Assembly (NCBI RefSeq): GCF_049446075.1
Contig: NZ_JBMSEB010000001.1
Coordinates: forward strand, 1 to 64,000
Source of the DNA: Humibacter sp049446075
GTDB lineage: Bacteria > Actinomycetota > Actinomycetes > Actinomycetales > Microbacteriaceae
Length of the DNA stretch: 64,000 bases
Direction: 5' to 3'
Part shown: positions 42,293 to 51,638 of the stretch, in pieces
Numbering within the stretch: position 1 is the first letter of the stretch
How the letters are laid out: each line of letters begins with the position of its first letter
Program-made: the position numbers and the translations under genes
The notes under the pieces: generated by a model
The model's database searches: none
What the model was told of the DNA's origin: nothing
What the model saw: only the letters and a program-made list of their open reading frames with translations

Positions 42293-44449
42293 ATGACCAC
42301 TGTTCCCGTGCAACCGACCGACGAACAGGTCACCACCCCGCAGCGGCCCGAGAAGACGTCGGGCGGCGCGTTCAACGCCAGACAACTGGTGACGAGCCTT
42401 CCGGATGCCCTGCGCAAGCTCGATCCACGTCAGATGTGGCGCAACCCCGTGATGTTCATCGTGGAGGTGGGCGCCGCGCTCACCACGGTGCTCGCCATCG
42501 CGCAGCCGTTCCTAGGGCGCCAGGTGTCGGGAGGCACCGCCACTTCGGTCGCCTTCACCTGGTGGATCGCCGTATGGCTGTGGCTGACCGTGATCTTCGC
42601 CACGCTCGCCGAAGCCGTGGCCGAGGGCCGCGGTAAGGCGCAGGCCGTCAGCCTCCGCAAGACGCGAACGACCACGACGGCCAACCGCATCGTGGGCTAC
42701 GGAGACGACGACCCGGCAGCACTTCACGCTCCCGTCACCCAGGTGCCGTCGGCCGAGCTCACGCTGGGCGATGTCGTGGTGGTGAAGGCCGGCGAGCTGA
42801 TCCCCGGCGACGGCGACATCGTGTGGGGCATCGCCTCCGTCGACGAGTCGGCGATCACAGGCGAATCGGCCCCTGTCGTGCGTGAGTCCGGGGGAGACCG
42901 GAGCGCCGTCACGGGCGGCACACGAGTGCTCTCCGACCGCATTGTCGTGCGCATCACCTCGAAGCCGGGCGAGACGTTCGTGGACCGCATGATCCGTCTG
43001 GTCGAGGGCGCGGCGAGGCAGAAGACGCCCAACGAGATCGCTCTGAACATCCTGCTCGCGGGCCTGACCATCGTCTTCGTGGTGGTCATCCTGGCCCTCG
43101 GCCCGGTGGCAGGCTTCGCGAACGCCACACCGACGGTTCCGGTGCTCGTCGCGCTTCTGGTGTGCCTCATCCCCACCACGATCGGTGCGCTGCTGTCGGC
43201 CATCGGCATCGCAGGCATGGACCGGCTCGTGCAGCACAACGTGCTCGCGATGTCGGGCCGGGCCGTCGAGGCGGCGGGCGACGTGGGAACGCTCCTGCTC
43301 GACAAGACCGGCACCATCACGTACGGCAATCGGCAGGCAAGTGAATTCCTTCCGGTCGCGGGCACAACGCTCGACGAGCTCGCGGATGCCGCGGCGCTGG
43401 CCTCGCTGACCGACCCGACCCCCGAAGGCTCTTCCGTCGTCGTCCTGGCGACGAGTCTCGACAGGCCGGTTCCCTCGTCGATCACGGGCGAGGCCGTGCC
43501 GTTCACGGCGCAGACCAGGATGAGCGGCGTTGATCTCGCCGACGGGAGCTTCATCCGCAAGGGGGCGGCGAGCGCGGTGCTGAGGTGGGCCGAGGAGGCC
43601 GGTCGGGTGGAGGCATCCCTGCGATCGCAACTCGACGAGCTGGTTCAGTCGATCTCGCGTTCAGGCGGCACGCCGCTCGTCGTCGCGAGGCGCTCTGCGG
43701 ACGGACGCACGGACATCCTGGGCGTCATCCATCTGAAAGACGTGGTCAAGTCCGGTCTCGCCGACCGGTTCGCGGATCTGCGGCGCATGGGAATCCGCAC
43801 CGTCATGGTGACGGGCGACAACCCGCTCACGGCGAAAGCCATCGCCGCGGAGGCCGGAGTCGATGACTTTCTCGCCGAGGCCACGCCAGAGGAGAAGCTC
43901 GCCCTCATCCGCGCCGAGCAGGAGGGCGGCAAGCTCGTCGCCATGACGGGCGATGGAACCAACGACGCCCCAGCGCTCGCCCAGGCCGATGTCGGCGTGG
44001 CCATGAACACGGGAACGTCGGCCGCAAAAGAAGCGGGCAACATGGTGGACCTCGACTCCGACCCCACCAAGCTCATCGACATCGTCTCGATCGGCAAGCA
44101 GCTGCTCATCACGCGCGGGGCGCTCACGACCTTCTCGATCGCGAACGACGTGGCGAAGTACTTCGCCATCATTCCCGCCATGTTCGTCGGCGTCTTTCCC
44201 GGGCTGCAGGCGCTCAACGTGATGCAGTTGCATTCGCCGTCCTCGGCCATCCTCTCCGCCGTCATCTTCAACGCGCTCATCATCGTGGTGCTCATTCCGC
44301 TGGCACTGCGCGGCGTGCGCTACCGGCCGTCGTCGGCATCCCTGCTGCTCGGGCGGAACCTGCTGGTGTACGGGCTCGGCGGCATCATCGCCCCGTTCGT
44401 GGGCATCAAACTCATCGATCTGCTCGTCGCGCTCATTCCCGGGTTCTGA
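42293..44449 (+). CDS. kdpB: Potassium-transporting ATPase ATP-binding subunit KdpB
   Basis: This 718-residue P-type ATPase has the phosphorylation motif DKTGT with Asp337, TGES in DESAITGESAPV, hinge motif MTGDGTNDAPALAQADVGVAM, and the KdpB-specific FSIANDVAKYFAIIPAMF helix. The N-terminal ~40 residues form a polar extension. ATG 42293 follows the kdpA stop by 2 bases. A much longer same-frame read begins far upstream and overlaps all of kdpA, so it is rejected. Confidence 0.97.
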   Translation: MTTVPVQPTDEQVTTPQRPEKTSGGAFNARQLVTSLPDALRKLDPRQMWRNPVMFIVEVGAALTTVLAIAQPFLGRQVSGGTATSVAFTWWIAVWLWLTVIFATLAEAVAEGRGKAQAVSLRKTRTTTTANRIVGYGDDDPAALHAPVTQVPSAELTLGDVVVVKAGELIPGDGDIVWGIASVDESAITGESAPVVRESGGDRSAVTGGTRVLSDRIVVRITSKPGETFVDRMIRLVEGAARQKTPNEIALNILLAGLTIVFVVVILALGPVAGFANATPTVPVLVALLVCLIPTTIGALLSAIGIAGMDRLVQHNVLAMSGRAVEAAGDVGTLLLDKTGTITYGNRQASEFLPVAGTTLDELADAAALASLTDPTPEGSSVVVLATSLDRPVPSSITGEAVPFTAQTRMSGVDLADGSFIRKGAASAVLRWAEEAGRVEASLRSQLDELVQSISRSGGTPLVVARRSADGRTDILGVIHLKDVVKSGLADRFADLRRMGIRTVMVTGDNPLTAKAIAAEAGVDDFLAEATPEEKLALIRAEQEGGKLVAMTGDGTNDAPALAQADVGVAMNTGTSAAKEAGNMVDLDSDPTKLIDIVSIGKQLLITRGALTTFSIANDVAKYFAIIPAMFVGVFPGLQALNVMQLHSPSSAILSAVIFNALIIVVLIPLALRGVRYRPSSASLLLGRNLLVYGLGGIIAPFVGIKLIDLLVALIPGF

Positions 44450-44515
44450 CGAGCTCCGCATGCCTCGCAACTCGACTCAGACGGCCGAACGGGCCGGACA
44501 AGAAGGAGAACTGCC

Positions 44516-45148
44516 ATGAATCCCACCCTGCGCGGCGCTGGACGCCAGTACTGGGTCGCAGTGCGCACCATGGTCGTGCTGACCGTGGCGCTGGGCGTCG
44601 TGTACCCGCTCGTCATGACGGGAATCGGCCAGCTGACCATGCCCGTGCAGGCGAACGGTTCACTCGTCGCAGTGAACGGCAAGACGGTCGGATCGAGCCT
44701 CATCGGCCAGTCGTTCACCGACGCCAAGGGTGCGCCGCTGCAGCAGTGGTTCCAGTCGAGACCCTCCGCCGCAGGCAACGGCTACGACGCCGAGGCATCA
44801 GGCGCCAGCAATCTCGGGCCGAACAACCCGGCCCTGACCAAGGCGATCGACGCCCGTAAGGCCGGAATCGAGAAGCTCGACGGCGTGGATGCCGCGAGCA
44901 TCCCGCCTGACGCGGTGACGGCATCCGGATCGGGACTCGACCCGCACATCAGCCCGCAGTATGCGCTGCTGCAGGTAGCTGCCGTGGCTCGGGCCAGAGG
45001 CATCTCGGAATCGAAGGTGGAAGAGCTTGTGAAGTCTAGGATTCAGGGGCGGGACCTCGGTTACCTCGGGGAGCCGACGGTGAACGTGCTGCAGCTGAAT
45101 CTCGCGCTGTCGAAGATGGATCCCGAGGGGGACGAGACGCACAAGTGA
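44516..45148 (+). CDS. kdpC: Potassium-transporting ATPase subunit KdpC
   Basis: This 210-residue single-span subunit has the N-terminal helix VVLTVALGVVYPLVMTGI followed by a periplasmic domain with SLIGQSFTDAKG, FQSRPSAAGNGYDAEASGASNLGP and HISPQYALLQVAAVARARG. It has a good AAGGAGAA site. The stop overlaps the kdpD GTG. The length is typical. Confidence 0.96.
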   Translation: MNPTLRGAGRQYWVAVRTMVVLTVALGVVYPLVMTGIGQLTMPVQANGSLVAVNGKTVGSSLIGQSFTDAKGAPLQQWFQSRPSAAGNGYDAEASGASNLGPNNPALTKAIDARKAGIEKLDGVDAASIPPDAVTASGSGLDPHISPQYALLQVAAVARARGISESKVEELVKSRIQGRDLGYLGEPTVNVLQLNLALSKMDPEGDETHK

Positions 45149-47700
45149 GCAGGGGCAAGCTGCGGGTGCTGCTCGGCGCCGCTCCCGGTGTCGGCAAGAC
45201 CTACGCCATGCTCGAAGAGGGCAAGCGGCTGGCGGACGGCGGCAAGGATGTCGTGGTCGCCGTCGTCGAGACGCACGGGCGGGTCGCCACTGCGACCATG
45301 CTCGAAGGCCTCGAGGTGGTTCCCCGTCGCTCGGTTCTGCACCGCGGCGTCGAACTCACCGAGATGGACCTTGATGCGGTCCTCGCACGGGCGCCTGACG
45401 TCGCCCTGGTCGACGAGTTGGCGCACACCGACGCGCCGGGCGGAAGGCATGAGAAGCGCTGGCAAGACGTGCAGGAGCTGCTGGACGCCGGCATCACCGT
45501 CGTCTCGACCGTCAACATCCAGCACATCGAATCGCTGAACGACGTCGTCGAGCAGATCACGGGCATCAGCCAGCAGGAGACGATTCCCGATGCCGTGCTG
45601 CGCGCAGCCGACCAGGTCGAGGTGGTCGACCTGGCTCCCCAGTCCCTCCGCGACCGGCTCGCCGAGGGGCTCGTGTACCCGGCAGCGCGAGTGGATGCCG
45701 CCCTGTCGAACTACTTCCGGCTCGGCAACCTCACGGCATTGCGCGAGCTCGCGCTGCTCTGGCTCGCCGACGAGGTGGACAGCGCGCTGCAGACCTACCG
45801 TCGCGAGCACGGCATCGACAGCAAATGGGAGGCGAGGGAACGCGTCGTCGTCGCTCTGACCGGGGGACTGGAGGGGGAGACGCTGCTGCGCAGGGGCGCG
45901 CGAATCGCCGCACGATCGAGCGGAGGGGAACTGCTCGCCGTTCACGTGGTGAGCGATGACGGGCTGCGGGAGCGGCATCCGCGCGCCCTTGCCGAGCAGC
46001 GGGCGCTCGTGGAGAAGCTCGGCGGCGCGTACCACGAGATCGTCGGCTCGGACATTCCCGCGGCACTCGTCGATTTCGCGAAGGCCGTCAACGCCACCCA
46101 GCTCGTGATCGGCGTCTCCAGACGGTCGCGGTTGCTCGCACTCCTCACCGGCCCTGGCATCGGCGCGACTGTCATTAGGGCCTCAGGCGACATCGACGTG
46201 CACATCGTGTCGCATTCGGCTGCCGGAAGCCGGCAGCTCGTGCTTCCCCGTGCCCGTGGTGCGCTGAGCGTTCGGCGCCGGTTGTACGGCTTCGCGGTGG
46301 CACTCGTCGCCGGACCGCTGCTCAGCGTGCTGCTCTGGCTGTTCCGCAGCCCGGACGCCCTGACGAGCGACGTGCTCGCCTTCCAGCTGCTCGTGATCGT
46401 CGTCGCCCTCATCGGCGGCATCTGGCCTGCACTGTTCGCCGCCGTGCTGTCCGGGCTCACGCTCGACTACCTCTTCGTGGCACCGCTGTACACGATCACG
46501 ATCGCCCAGCCCGTGCACCTGCTCGCACTTCTGCTCTACGTCGTCGGCGCTGCACTCGTCAGCCTCGTGGTCGACCGCGCTGCCAGACGCACGAGGTCGG
46601 CCCATCGCTCGGCCGCTGAGTCCGACGTGCTCGCCACGGTGGCCGGGGGCGTGATCCGCGGCGACGACGCGGTGCACGCGCTCGTTCAGAGGGCGCGCGA
46701 GGCGTTCGGGCTGACTCTGGTGCGTCTCGTCTCCGCTGACGGAGCCGTCATCTCGGAGGAAGGGGAACCGGGCGCCGAGGCGTTGCGTACCGTTGAGCGC
46801 GTGGGCGAGAGAGGAACGCTCGAGCTCTACGGAGCCGAGCTGTCGGCATCCGACCGTCGCGTGCTGTCGGTGATCGTCACGCAACTGGATGCCGCCCTCG
46901 AGCATCGCGAACTGAGCGAGACCGCGATCCAGCTGAAGCCGCTCGCCGAGACGGACCGAGTGCGCTCGGCGCTCCTCGCAGCTGTCGGGCACGACCTCCG
47001 CAGGCCGCTTGCGGCGGCGACCGCTGCCGTGACGAGTCTGAGTTCGGCCGACGTGCGGTTGAGCGGCGAGGATCGGGATGCCCTGCTCGAGACCGCGAAG
47101 GACAGCCTGGCGAACCTCGACGCGCTCGTGACCAATCTGCTCGACGTGACGCGAGTGCAGGCCGGAGCCCTCGCGGTCTCGCTGCGCCGCGTCGAGATCG
47201 AGGACCTGCTGCCCGCCGCGCTCGAGGAGCTCTCGGCACCGCCTGGAAGCGTTGACCTCGATGTGCCGGAGAACACGCCTGCGGTGCTCGCCGATCCAGT
47301 GCTGCTGCAACGCGTTCTCGTCAACCTGCTGGCCAACGCCCTGCGGTACTCGCCCGCCGGAACACCGCCTCGGCTCGGCGCGAGCGTCTTCGGCGAGGAG
47401 CTGCAGGTGCGCATAGCCGACCGCGGTGCCGGCGTTCCCGAGGAGCGGAAGGATGCCATCTTCCAGCCCTTCCAGCGCGAGGGGGACACCGACAACACGA
47501 CGGGCATCGGGCTCGGACTGGCGTTGTCGAAGGGTTTCGTGGAGGGGATGGGCGGCACGCTCGCTCCAGAGGACACGCCAGGGGGCGGCCTCACGATGGT
47601 CGTGACGCTCCCGCTGTTCTCGGACGCCACGCGTCAGACGGACGCAGGGCGGGCATCCGCTGCGCCCCTCGTGCACGAGCGTGAGGAGGAACGCGGATGA
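45145..47700 (+). CDS. kdpD: Sensor histidine kinase KdpD
   Basis: This 851-residue sensor controls kdpFABC in response to K+ limitation. Domains in order are the KdpD N-terminal domain with Walker A GAAPGVGKTYAML (~10-18), a universal-stress-protein-like domain (~225-360), four membrane helices (~385-490), a GAF-like region, HisKA with His616 in AAVGHDLRRPLAAAT, and HATPase_c with GIGLGLALSKGFVEGMGG. GTG 45145 overlaps kdpC, and the stop overlaps kdpE. It is a little shorter than E. coli KdpD (894). Confidence 0.96.
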   Translation: MSRGKLRVLLGAAPGVGKTYAMLEEGKRLADGGKDVVVAVVETHGRVATATMLEGLEVVPRRSVLHRGVELTEMDLDAVLARAPDVALVDELAHTDAPGGRHEKRWQDVQELLDAGITVVSTVNIQHIESLNDVVEQITGISQQETIPDAVLRAADQVEVVDLAPQSLRDRLAEGLVYPAARVDAALSNYFRLGNLTALRELALLWLADEVDSALQTYRREHGIDSKWEARERVVVALTGGLEGETLLRRGARIAARSSGGELLAVHVVSDDGLRERHPRALAEQRALVEKLGGAYHEIVGSDIPAALVDFAKAVNATQLVIGVSRRSRLLALLTGPGIGATVIRASGDIDVHIVSHSAAGSRQLVLPRARGALSVRRRLYGFAVALVAGPLLSVLLWLFRSPDALTSDVLAFQLLVIVVALIGGIWPALFAAVLSGLTLDYLFVAPLYTITIAQPVHLLALLLYVVGAALVSLVVDRAARRTRSAHRSAAESDVLATVAGGVIRGDDAVHALVQRAREAFGLTLVRLVSADGAVISEEGEPGAEALRTVERVGERGTLELYGAELSASDRRVLSVIVTQLDAALEHRELSETAIQLKPLAETDRVRSALLAAVGHDLRRPLAAATAAVTSLSSADVRLSGEDRDALLETAKDSLANLDALVTNLLDVTRVQAGALAVSLRRVEIEDLLPAALEELSAPPGSVDLDVPENTPAVLADPVLLQRVLVNLLANALRYSPAGTPPRLGASVFGEELQVRIADRGAGVPEERKDAIFQPFQREGDTDNTTGIGLGLALSKGFVEGMGGTLAPEDTPGGGLTMVVTLPLFSDATRQTDAGRASAAPLVHEREEERG

Positions 47701-48383
47701 AGATCGTCGTCGCCGACGATGACAGGCAGATCCTCGGCGCGCTGCGCATCATCCTCACGGCCCGCGGATACGACGTCGTCATCGCATCGGACGGCAAGCA
47801 AGCTCTGGACCGGGTGATCGACGACCATCCCGACCTGGTCGTGCTCGACCTCGGCATGCCGGCGCTCGACGGGCTCGCCGTGATCGAGGCGATCCGCGGC
47901 TGGAGCACGGTTCCGATCCTGGTGATCTCGGGCAGAACCGACTCCGCGGAGAAGGTGGAGGCGCTTGATCGCGGAGCGGACGATTACGTGACCAAGCCGT
48001 TCGCGACCGACGAGCTTCTGGCGCGCATCCGTGCCCTCGTGCGCAGGATGCCCGCAGCAGACGACGAGCCGCGCGTCGCGTTCGGCGACGTGCTCGTCGA
48101 CCTCGGTGCCCGACGCGTCACCAAGGCGGACCAGCCCGTGCGCCTCACGCCGACGGAATGGCAGATCCTGTCACTGCTCGTGCGGAATCCGGGCCGCCTG
48201 GTCACAAGGGAGGCGATCCTCACCGAGGTCTGGGGACCACATCACACCTCCGACTCCGGCTATCTGCGCTTGTACCTGGCGCAGCTGCGCAAGAAGCTCG
48301 AGCCCGAGCCGTCGCGCCCCCGCTTCCTCATCACGGAAGCGGGCATGGGATACCGTTTCGTCCCTGCCGGACAGACGGAGTGA
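47697..48383 (+). CDS. kdpE: Response regulator KdpE
   Basis: This 228-residue OmpR/PhoB-type regulator has acidic pocket VVADDD near residue 7-9, phosphoacceptor Asp51 in DLVVLDLGMPALDG, and Lys in YVTKPFATDELLARIRALVRR. It has a winged-helix DNA-binding domain (RLTPTEWQILSLLVRNPGRLVT...GYLRLYLAQLRKKLE). It overlaps kdpD by 4 bp and is the last gene of the operon. Confidence 0.95.
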   Translation: MKIVVADDDRQILGALRIILTARGYDVVIASDGKQALDRVIDDHPDLVVLDLGMPALDGLAVIEAIRGWSTVPILVISGRTDSAEKVEALDRGADDYVTKPFATDELLARIRALVRRMPAADDEPRVAFGDVLVDLGARRVTKADQPVRLTPTEWQILSLLVRNPGRLVTREAILTEVWGPHHTSDSGYLRLYLAQLRKKLEPEPSRPRFLITEAGMGYRFVPAGQTE

Positions 48384-48451
48384 CACGCGCCTAGGCTGGA
48401 CCGGGCCACTGCTCGTACGCTGGAGTGGCACGGTCTGACAGGAGGTGCCCA

Positions 48452-48769
48452 ATGGCGGAACGCGACGACCTGCGCGGCACCCGTGCCAGGGGCCGCGCCA
48501 CAGCTCGCACGGTCGCGAAGGCGCCGATGACCGTCGACGAGGCGCTGCGCATCGAGCAGCAGCTCGAGCGGGGCGCTCTGGACCTCTCGCTCCCGGGCAC
48601 GCGCGACATCGTCGCCGAGGCGCACCGGGTGCGGCTCAAGGCCGAGCTGTGGGGTGCCGACCGTAGAGACGAGCGCCGCCGTCAGGCGAAAGGCACCGTC
48701 GTGGTCGTGTGCGCGTTCATCGTCGTAACTGTCGTGGGCCTCGTCGCCTGCCTCGCAGTGACCGTCTGA
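48452..48769 (+). CDS. Small membrane-anchored protein of unknown function
   Basis: This 105-residue protein has an excellent AGGAGGT site. The N-terminal ~75 residues are charged and helical (PMTVDEALRIEQQLERG; LDLSLPGTRDIVAEAHRVR). One C-terminal membrane helix (GTVVVVCAFIVVTVVGLVAC) ends two residues before the stop, so it is a tail-anchored type. It lies after kdpE with a 68-bp gap and may be separate from it. No family recognised. Confidence 0.72.
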   Translation: MAERDDLRGTRARGRATARTVAKAPMTVDEALRIEQQLERGALDLSLPGTRDIVAEAHRVRLKAELWGADRRDERRRQAKGTVVVVCAFIVVTVVGLVACLAVTV

Positions 48770-48778
48770 GGGACTGGT

Positions 48779-49246
48779 CTAGGAGAACTCCTCGACCGCC
48801 CGGCGACCGGCGTCGGCCGTCTTCTGCAGAAAACCGGTGATGAGTTCCAACTCGGCGGGGGAGTAGTCCGCGCAGACGGCATCCAGCTGCGCGTTCATGC
48901 CCTCGTAGTGCCTGAACACCTCGCCGATGGCATCCTGGCGCGCGGAGACGACCACGGCGCGCCGGTCGTTCTCGTCGCGCTGCCTGGCGATCCATCCGCC
49001 CTTCTCCAGTCGATCGATCACGCCCGTCATCGTCGCCGGATGCACACCCACACGCCTCGCCAACGCGCTCGGGCTCGCCGGCCCGTGCTGGGCAAGGAGG
49101 TCGAGGCAGTCCAGGTCGACGTCGCGCAGCTCGACGCGTACCGAGACGTGGTGCGACAACAGCGCGATCTGGTTGTTGACATCGCGGAAGCGTCGCTTGA
49201 GCTCTGCGGTGATGCGTCGGTGGTCCCGGTGGTCTGTGTTATTCAT
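48779..49246 (-). CDS. MarR family transcriptional regulator
   Basis: This 155-residue regulator has a MarR winged helix-turn-helix (DLDCLDLLAQHGPASPSALARRVGVHPATMTGVIDRLEKGGWI in parts) with the wing signature RQRDENDRRAVVVS (D-x-R-x). Helices for dimerisation lie at both ends. It is divergent from the NAD(P)-binding reductase gene across a 60-bp AT-rich gap containing a palindrome, so it likely represses both. Confidence 0.9.
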   Translation of the reverse strand: MNNTDHRDHRRITAELKRRFRDVNNQIALLSHHVSVRVELRDVDLDCLDLLAQHGPASPSALARRVGVHPATMTGVIDRLEKGGWIARQRDENDRRAVVVSARQDAIGEVFRHYEGMNAQLDAVCADYSPAELELITGFLQKTADAGRRAVEEFS

Positions 49247-49258
49247 TCTCGTATCCGT

Positions 49259-49279
49259 ATAGTATGATTATCATATTAT
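49259..49279. promoter_or_regulatory. Probable MarR operator between divergent genes
   Basis: ATAGTATGAT and ATCATATTAT form 10-bp arms around a single central T, with one mismatch. The block is strongly AT-rich in a GC-rich window and overlaps sequences resembling -10 sites on both strands. A dimeric MarR protein bound here could block both transcription units. Confidence 0.7.
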
Positions 49280-49306
49280 CTCGTATTCGACGATAGGGAG
49301 AATCTA

Positions 49307-50035
49307 GTGAAGATCGTGGTGTTCGGCGCGAACGGGCCGACGGGCCGGCTCGTCACGCGCTTGGGTCTCGAGCGTGGCCACGTCGTGACCGCTGTGACGC
49401 GATCGCCCGAGGTCTTCCCGCTCACGCATCCGCGTCTGCGGGTGGAGCGGGGCGACGTCTATCGGCAGCAATCGGTGACGACTGCCGTGGCTGGACAGGA
49501 TGCCGTTCTGTCCGCTCTCGGCGTGCCGTACAGCAAGCAGGAGATCACCACGTACTCGGTCGGGGTCACGACCATGCTGCACGCGATGGCCGAGCATGGC
49601 GTGCGCCGCATCGTCTGCGTCAGCTCCAGCGCTGTCGACGCGGCGGCCGGTCCGCACGGCGGCTTCTTCTTCGAGCGGATGCTGCAGCCGTATGTGACGC
49701 GGGTGCTGGGGAAAACGCTGTACGACGATATGAAACGCATGGAGGCGCTCCTCGCCGACAGCGCGGTGGATTGGACCGTGATGCGCCCGTCCGGCCTCTT
49801 CGACGCGGATGCCGTCAGCGACTACCGAATCGCCGAGCGCTACCTGCCGCAGAAGTTCACCTCCCGCATCGATCTTGCCGACGCCATGCTTCGGCAACTG
49901 GACGACGACCGCTTCGTCGGCGCGACTGCGGCGGTCGGCACTCTCGCCGGAGCGCCGTCGGTTGCGCAGCTCATGATGCGGGAGGCGTTCAAGCGCCCGC
50001 CGAAGCGAGTCGAGGCATCCGGCGCCACCGGTTGA
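49307..50035 (+). CDS. NAD(P)-binding reductase of the atypical SDR/NmrA type
   Basis: This 242-residue Rossmann protein has VVFGANGPTGRLVTRLGLERGH (GxxGxxG, residues ~6-12), the acidic RGDVYRQQSV and VCVSSSAVDAA segments, and TVMRPSGLFDADAV. It lacks the classical YxxxK dyad of SDRs, as in BVR-B-like and NmrA-like members. GTG 49307 has AGGGAG upstream. Divergence from a MarR gene suggests an inducible detoxification or redox role; the substrate is unknown. Confidence 0.86.
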   Translation: MKIVVFGANGPTGRLVTRLGLERGHVVTAVTRSPEVFPLTHPRLRVERGDVYRQQSVTTAVAGQDAVLSALGVPYSKQEITTYSVGVTTMLHAMAEHGVRRIVCVSSSAVDAAAGPHGGFFFERMLQPYVTRVLGKTLYDDMKRMEALLADSAVDWTVMRPSGLFDADAVSDYRIAERYLPQKFTSRIDLADAMLRQLDDDRFVGATAAVGTLAGAPSVAQLMMREAFKRPPKRVEASGATG

Positions 50036-50039
50036 CCTC

Positions 50040-50088
50040 TTGACGGGCGCCTCCGATCGGCATAACGTGCAACCAAATGGTTGTACGT
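50040..50088 (+). promoter_or_regulatory. Promoter and operator covering the ArsR-family gene start
   Basis: TTGACG (50040-50045), a 17-bp spacer and TAACGT (50063-50068) form a good housekeeping promoter. Transcription would begin at about 50075-50077, on the ATG at 50077. An inverted repeat with 11-base arms, ACGTGCAACCA and TGGTTGTACGT (one mismatch, 2-base centre, 50065-50088), overlaps the -10, the start site and the first codons. No ribosome site precedes the ATG. Confidence 0.72.
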
Positions 50089-50475
50089 GAACGGAACGAA
50101 ATCCTCTCCGATGTCGAGATCGACCGGATCTTCCATGCGCTGGCCGACGCGACTCGACGCGACATCGTGGCGCGCACCCTTCGCGGCGACCAGTCGATTT
50201 CAGCCCTGGCCGGCGGATACGCGATGAGTTTCGCAGCGGTGCAGAAGCACGTCGCTGTGCTCGTCTCCGCGCAACTCGTGAGCAAGGAGCGGCGGGGGCG
50301 CGAGCAGTTGGTGCGGGCGCAACCGGCGGTCATCCGCCGCGCCAATGAGCTCTTGAACCGATACGAGGCGATCTGGGTGGAACGCGCGGCCGGGATCGAA
50401 CGCATCCTGGCCGGCGACATCGAGTCGCCTCTTACCCCGGCAAGCGCAGTTGACGCGGAAGGAATGCACCGATGA
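50077..50475 (+). CDS. ArsR/SmtB-type winged-helix regulator
   Basis: This 132-residue regulator reads IDRIFHALADATRRDIVARTL, then AGGYAMSFAAVQKHVAVLVSAQLV (recognition helix) and a wing SKERRGREQLV. No metal-binding Cys cluster is seen, so it belongs to the non-metal ArsR group that commonly precedes AHSA1 genes. The ATG lies within its own putative operator, and the mRNA is predicted to be leaderless. It overlaps the AHSA1 gene by 4 bp, so both form one autoregulated unit. Confidence 0.9.
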   Translation: MVVRERNEILSDVEIDRIFHALADATRRDIVARTLRGDQSISALAGGYAMSFAAVQKHVAVLVSAQLVSKERRGREQLVRAQPAVIRRANELLNRYEAIWVERAAGIERILAGDIESPLTPASAVDAEGMHR

Positions 50476-50978
50476 CGGTGATCACTGTCGACAGAGACAC
50501 CGAGAACCTGACCATGACGTTCGTGGCCGAGTTCACGGCCCCGCCCGAGCGGGTCTGGCAGGTGTGGCAGGACCCGCGCCAATTGGAACGGTGGTGGGGT
50601 CCGCCCACGTGGCCTGCAACGTTCGACGAACACAACCTCCGTGTTGGTGCACGGAGCGCGTACTACATGACGGGACCGCAGGGCGAGAAGGCCCACGGTT
50701 GGTGGACGATCACGCTCGTCGAGCCGCCCAGTCGGCTGGAGTTCGACGACGGTTTCTCCGACGACGACGGCTCGCCGTCCGAGGGCATGCCCGTGACCCG
50801 CACCGAGGTGATCCTCGAATCGGTCGAGCTCGGAGTCCGAGGCGTTGGCACTCGCATGACCACGGTCAGTCGTTTCGCGAGCATCGACGAGCTCGAACGG
50901 CTGGTTCAGATGGGCATGGAGGAGGGCATGCGACTGGCGCTTGGCCAGATCGATGACCTCCTCGAGGCCGTGCGGTGA
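50472..50978 (+). CDS. SRPBCC/AHSA1 domain protein
   Basis: This 168-residue START-like fold protein has FVAEFTAPPERVWQVWQDPRQLERWWGPPTWPA near the N-terminus (in parts), the family signature W-x-D/P-x-x-x-L-x-x-W-W-G-P. The long C-terminal helix DELERLVQMGMEEGMRLAL closes a hydrophobic pocket. It is coupled to the ArsR gene. The ligand is unknown. Confidence 0.9.
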   Translation: MTVITVDRDTENLTMTFVAEFTAPPERVWQVWQDPRQLERWWGPPTWPATFDEHNLRVGARSAYYMTGPQGEKAHGWWTITLVEPPSRLEFDDGFSDDDGSPSEGMPVTRTEVILESVELGVRGVGTRMTTVSRFASIDELERLVQMGMEEGMRLALGQIDDLLEAVR

Positions 50979-51048
50979 ACGAAGCGGCCGGCAGACGCAG
51001 GAACACGACAAGAAACACGACAAGCAATACAACAAGGAGGAATCGACC

Positions 51049-51516
51049 ATGCCCGATATCGCACCCATCCAGCCATGTCTGTGGTTCAACGACCAGGCGC
51101 GCGAAGCGATGGAGTACTACGTAGACGTGTTTCCCGACTCGCGCATCGTCTCGATCGACGAGTATCCGGATGAGAGCCTCGACGAACACTTCGCCGGAAT
51201 GTCCGGCAAGGTCATCAACGGCCGCTTCACGCTGAACGGCGTCGACTTCGTCTGCCTCGACGGCGGCCCCCTGTTCACCTTCAACGAGGCGATCTCGTTC
51301 GTGGTCGGCTGCGCCGACCAGGCCGAGATCGACGAGTACTGGGCGAAGCTCTCGCATGTGCCAGAGGCCGAGCAATGCGGCTGGTGCAAGGACCGGTTCG
51401 GCGTGAGCTGGCAGATCGTCCCTAGGAACATGTCAGAGCTCACGCGCACTCCGGATCAGGTCCAGGTCATGATGCGCCAGAAGAAGATCGTGATCGAAGA
51501 GCTGGCGAATGCCTGA
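51049..51516 (+). CDS. VOC superfamily protein (PhnB/3-demethylubiquinone-type)
   Basis: This 155-residue glyoxalase-fold protein begins IQPCLWFNDQAREAMEYYVDVFPDS, typical of the 3-dmu-9_3-mt/PhnB subgroup. It continues with VNG-type GRFTLNGVDFVCLDGGP and ends with CGWCKDRFGVSWQIVP. ATG 51049 has an AAGGAGG site. It follows the AHSA1 gene by 70 bp, a frequent ArsR-AHSA1-VOC association. Enzymatic activity is not established. Confidence 0.88.
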   Translation: MPDIAPIQPCLWFNDQAREAMEYYVDVFPDSRIVSIDEYPDESLDEHFAGMSGKVINGRFTLNGVDFVCLDGGPLFTFNEAISFVVGCADQAEIDEYWAKLSHVPEAEQCGWCKDRFGVSWQIVPRNMSELTRTPDQVQVMMRQKKIVIEELANA

Positions 51517-51638
51517 CCATCCTCCCTGCATCGGAGCGGGCCGAGGCGCCGCGCGTACACTCGAAAACAGGTATTCCCAGACCTTGACCGCCTACTGATC
51601 GGCGTGCCGCAGATGCGCGGTGCAGGCGGGAGGATGCC

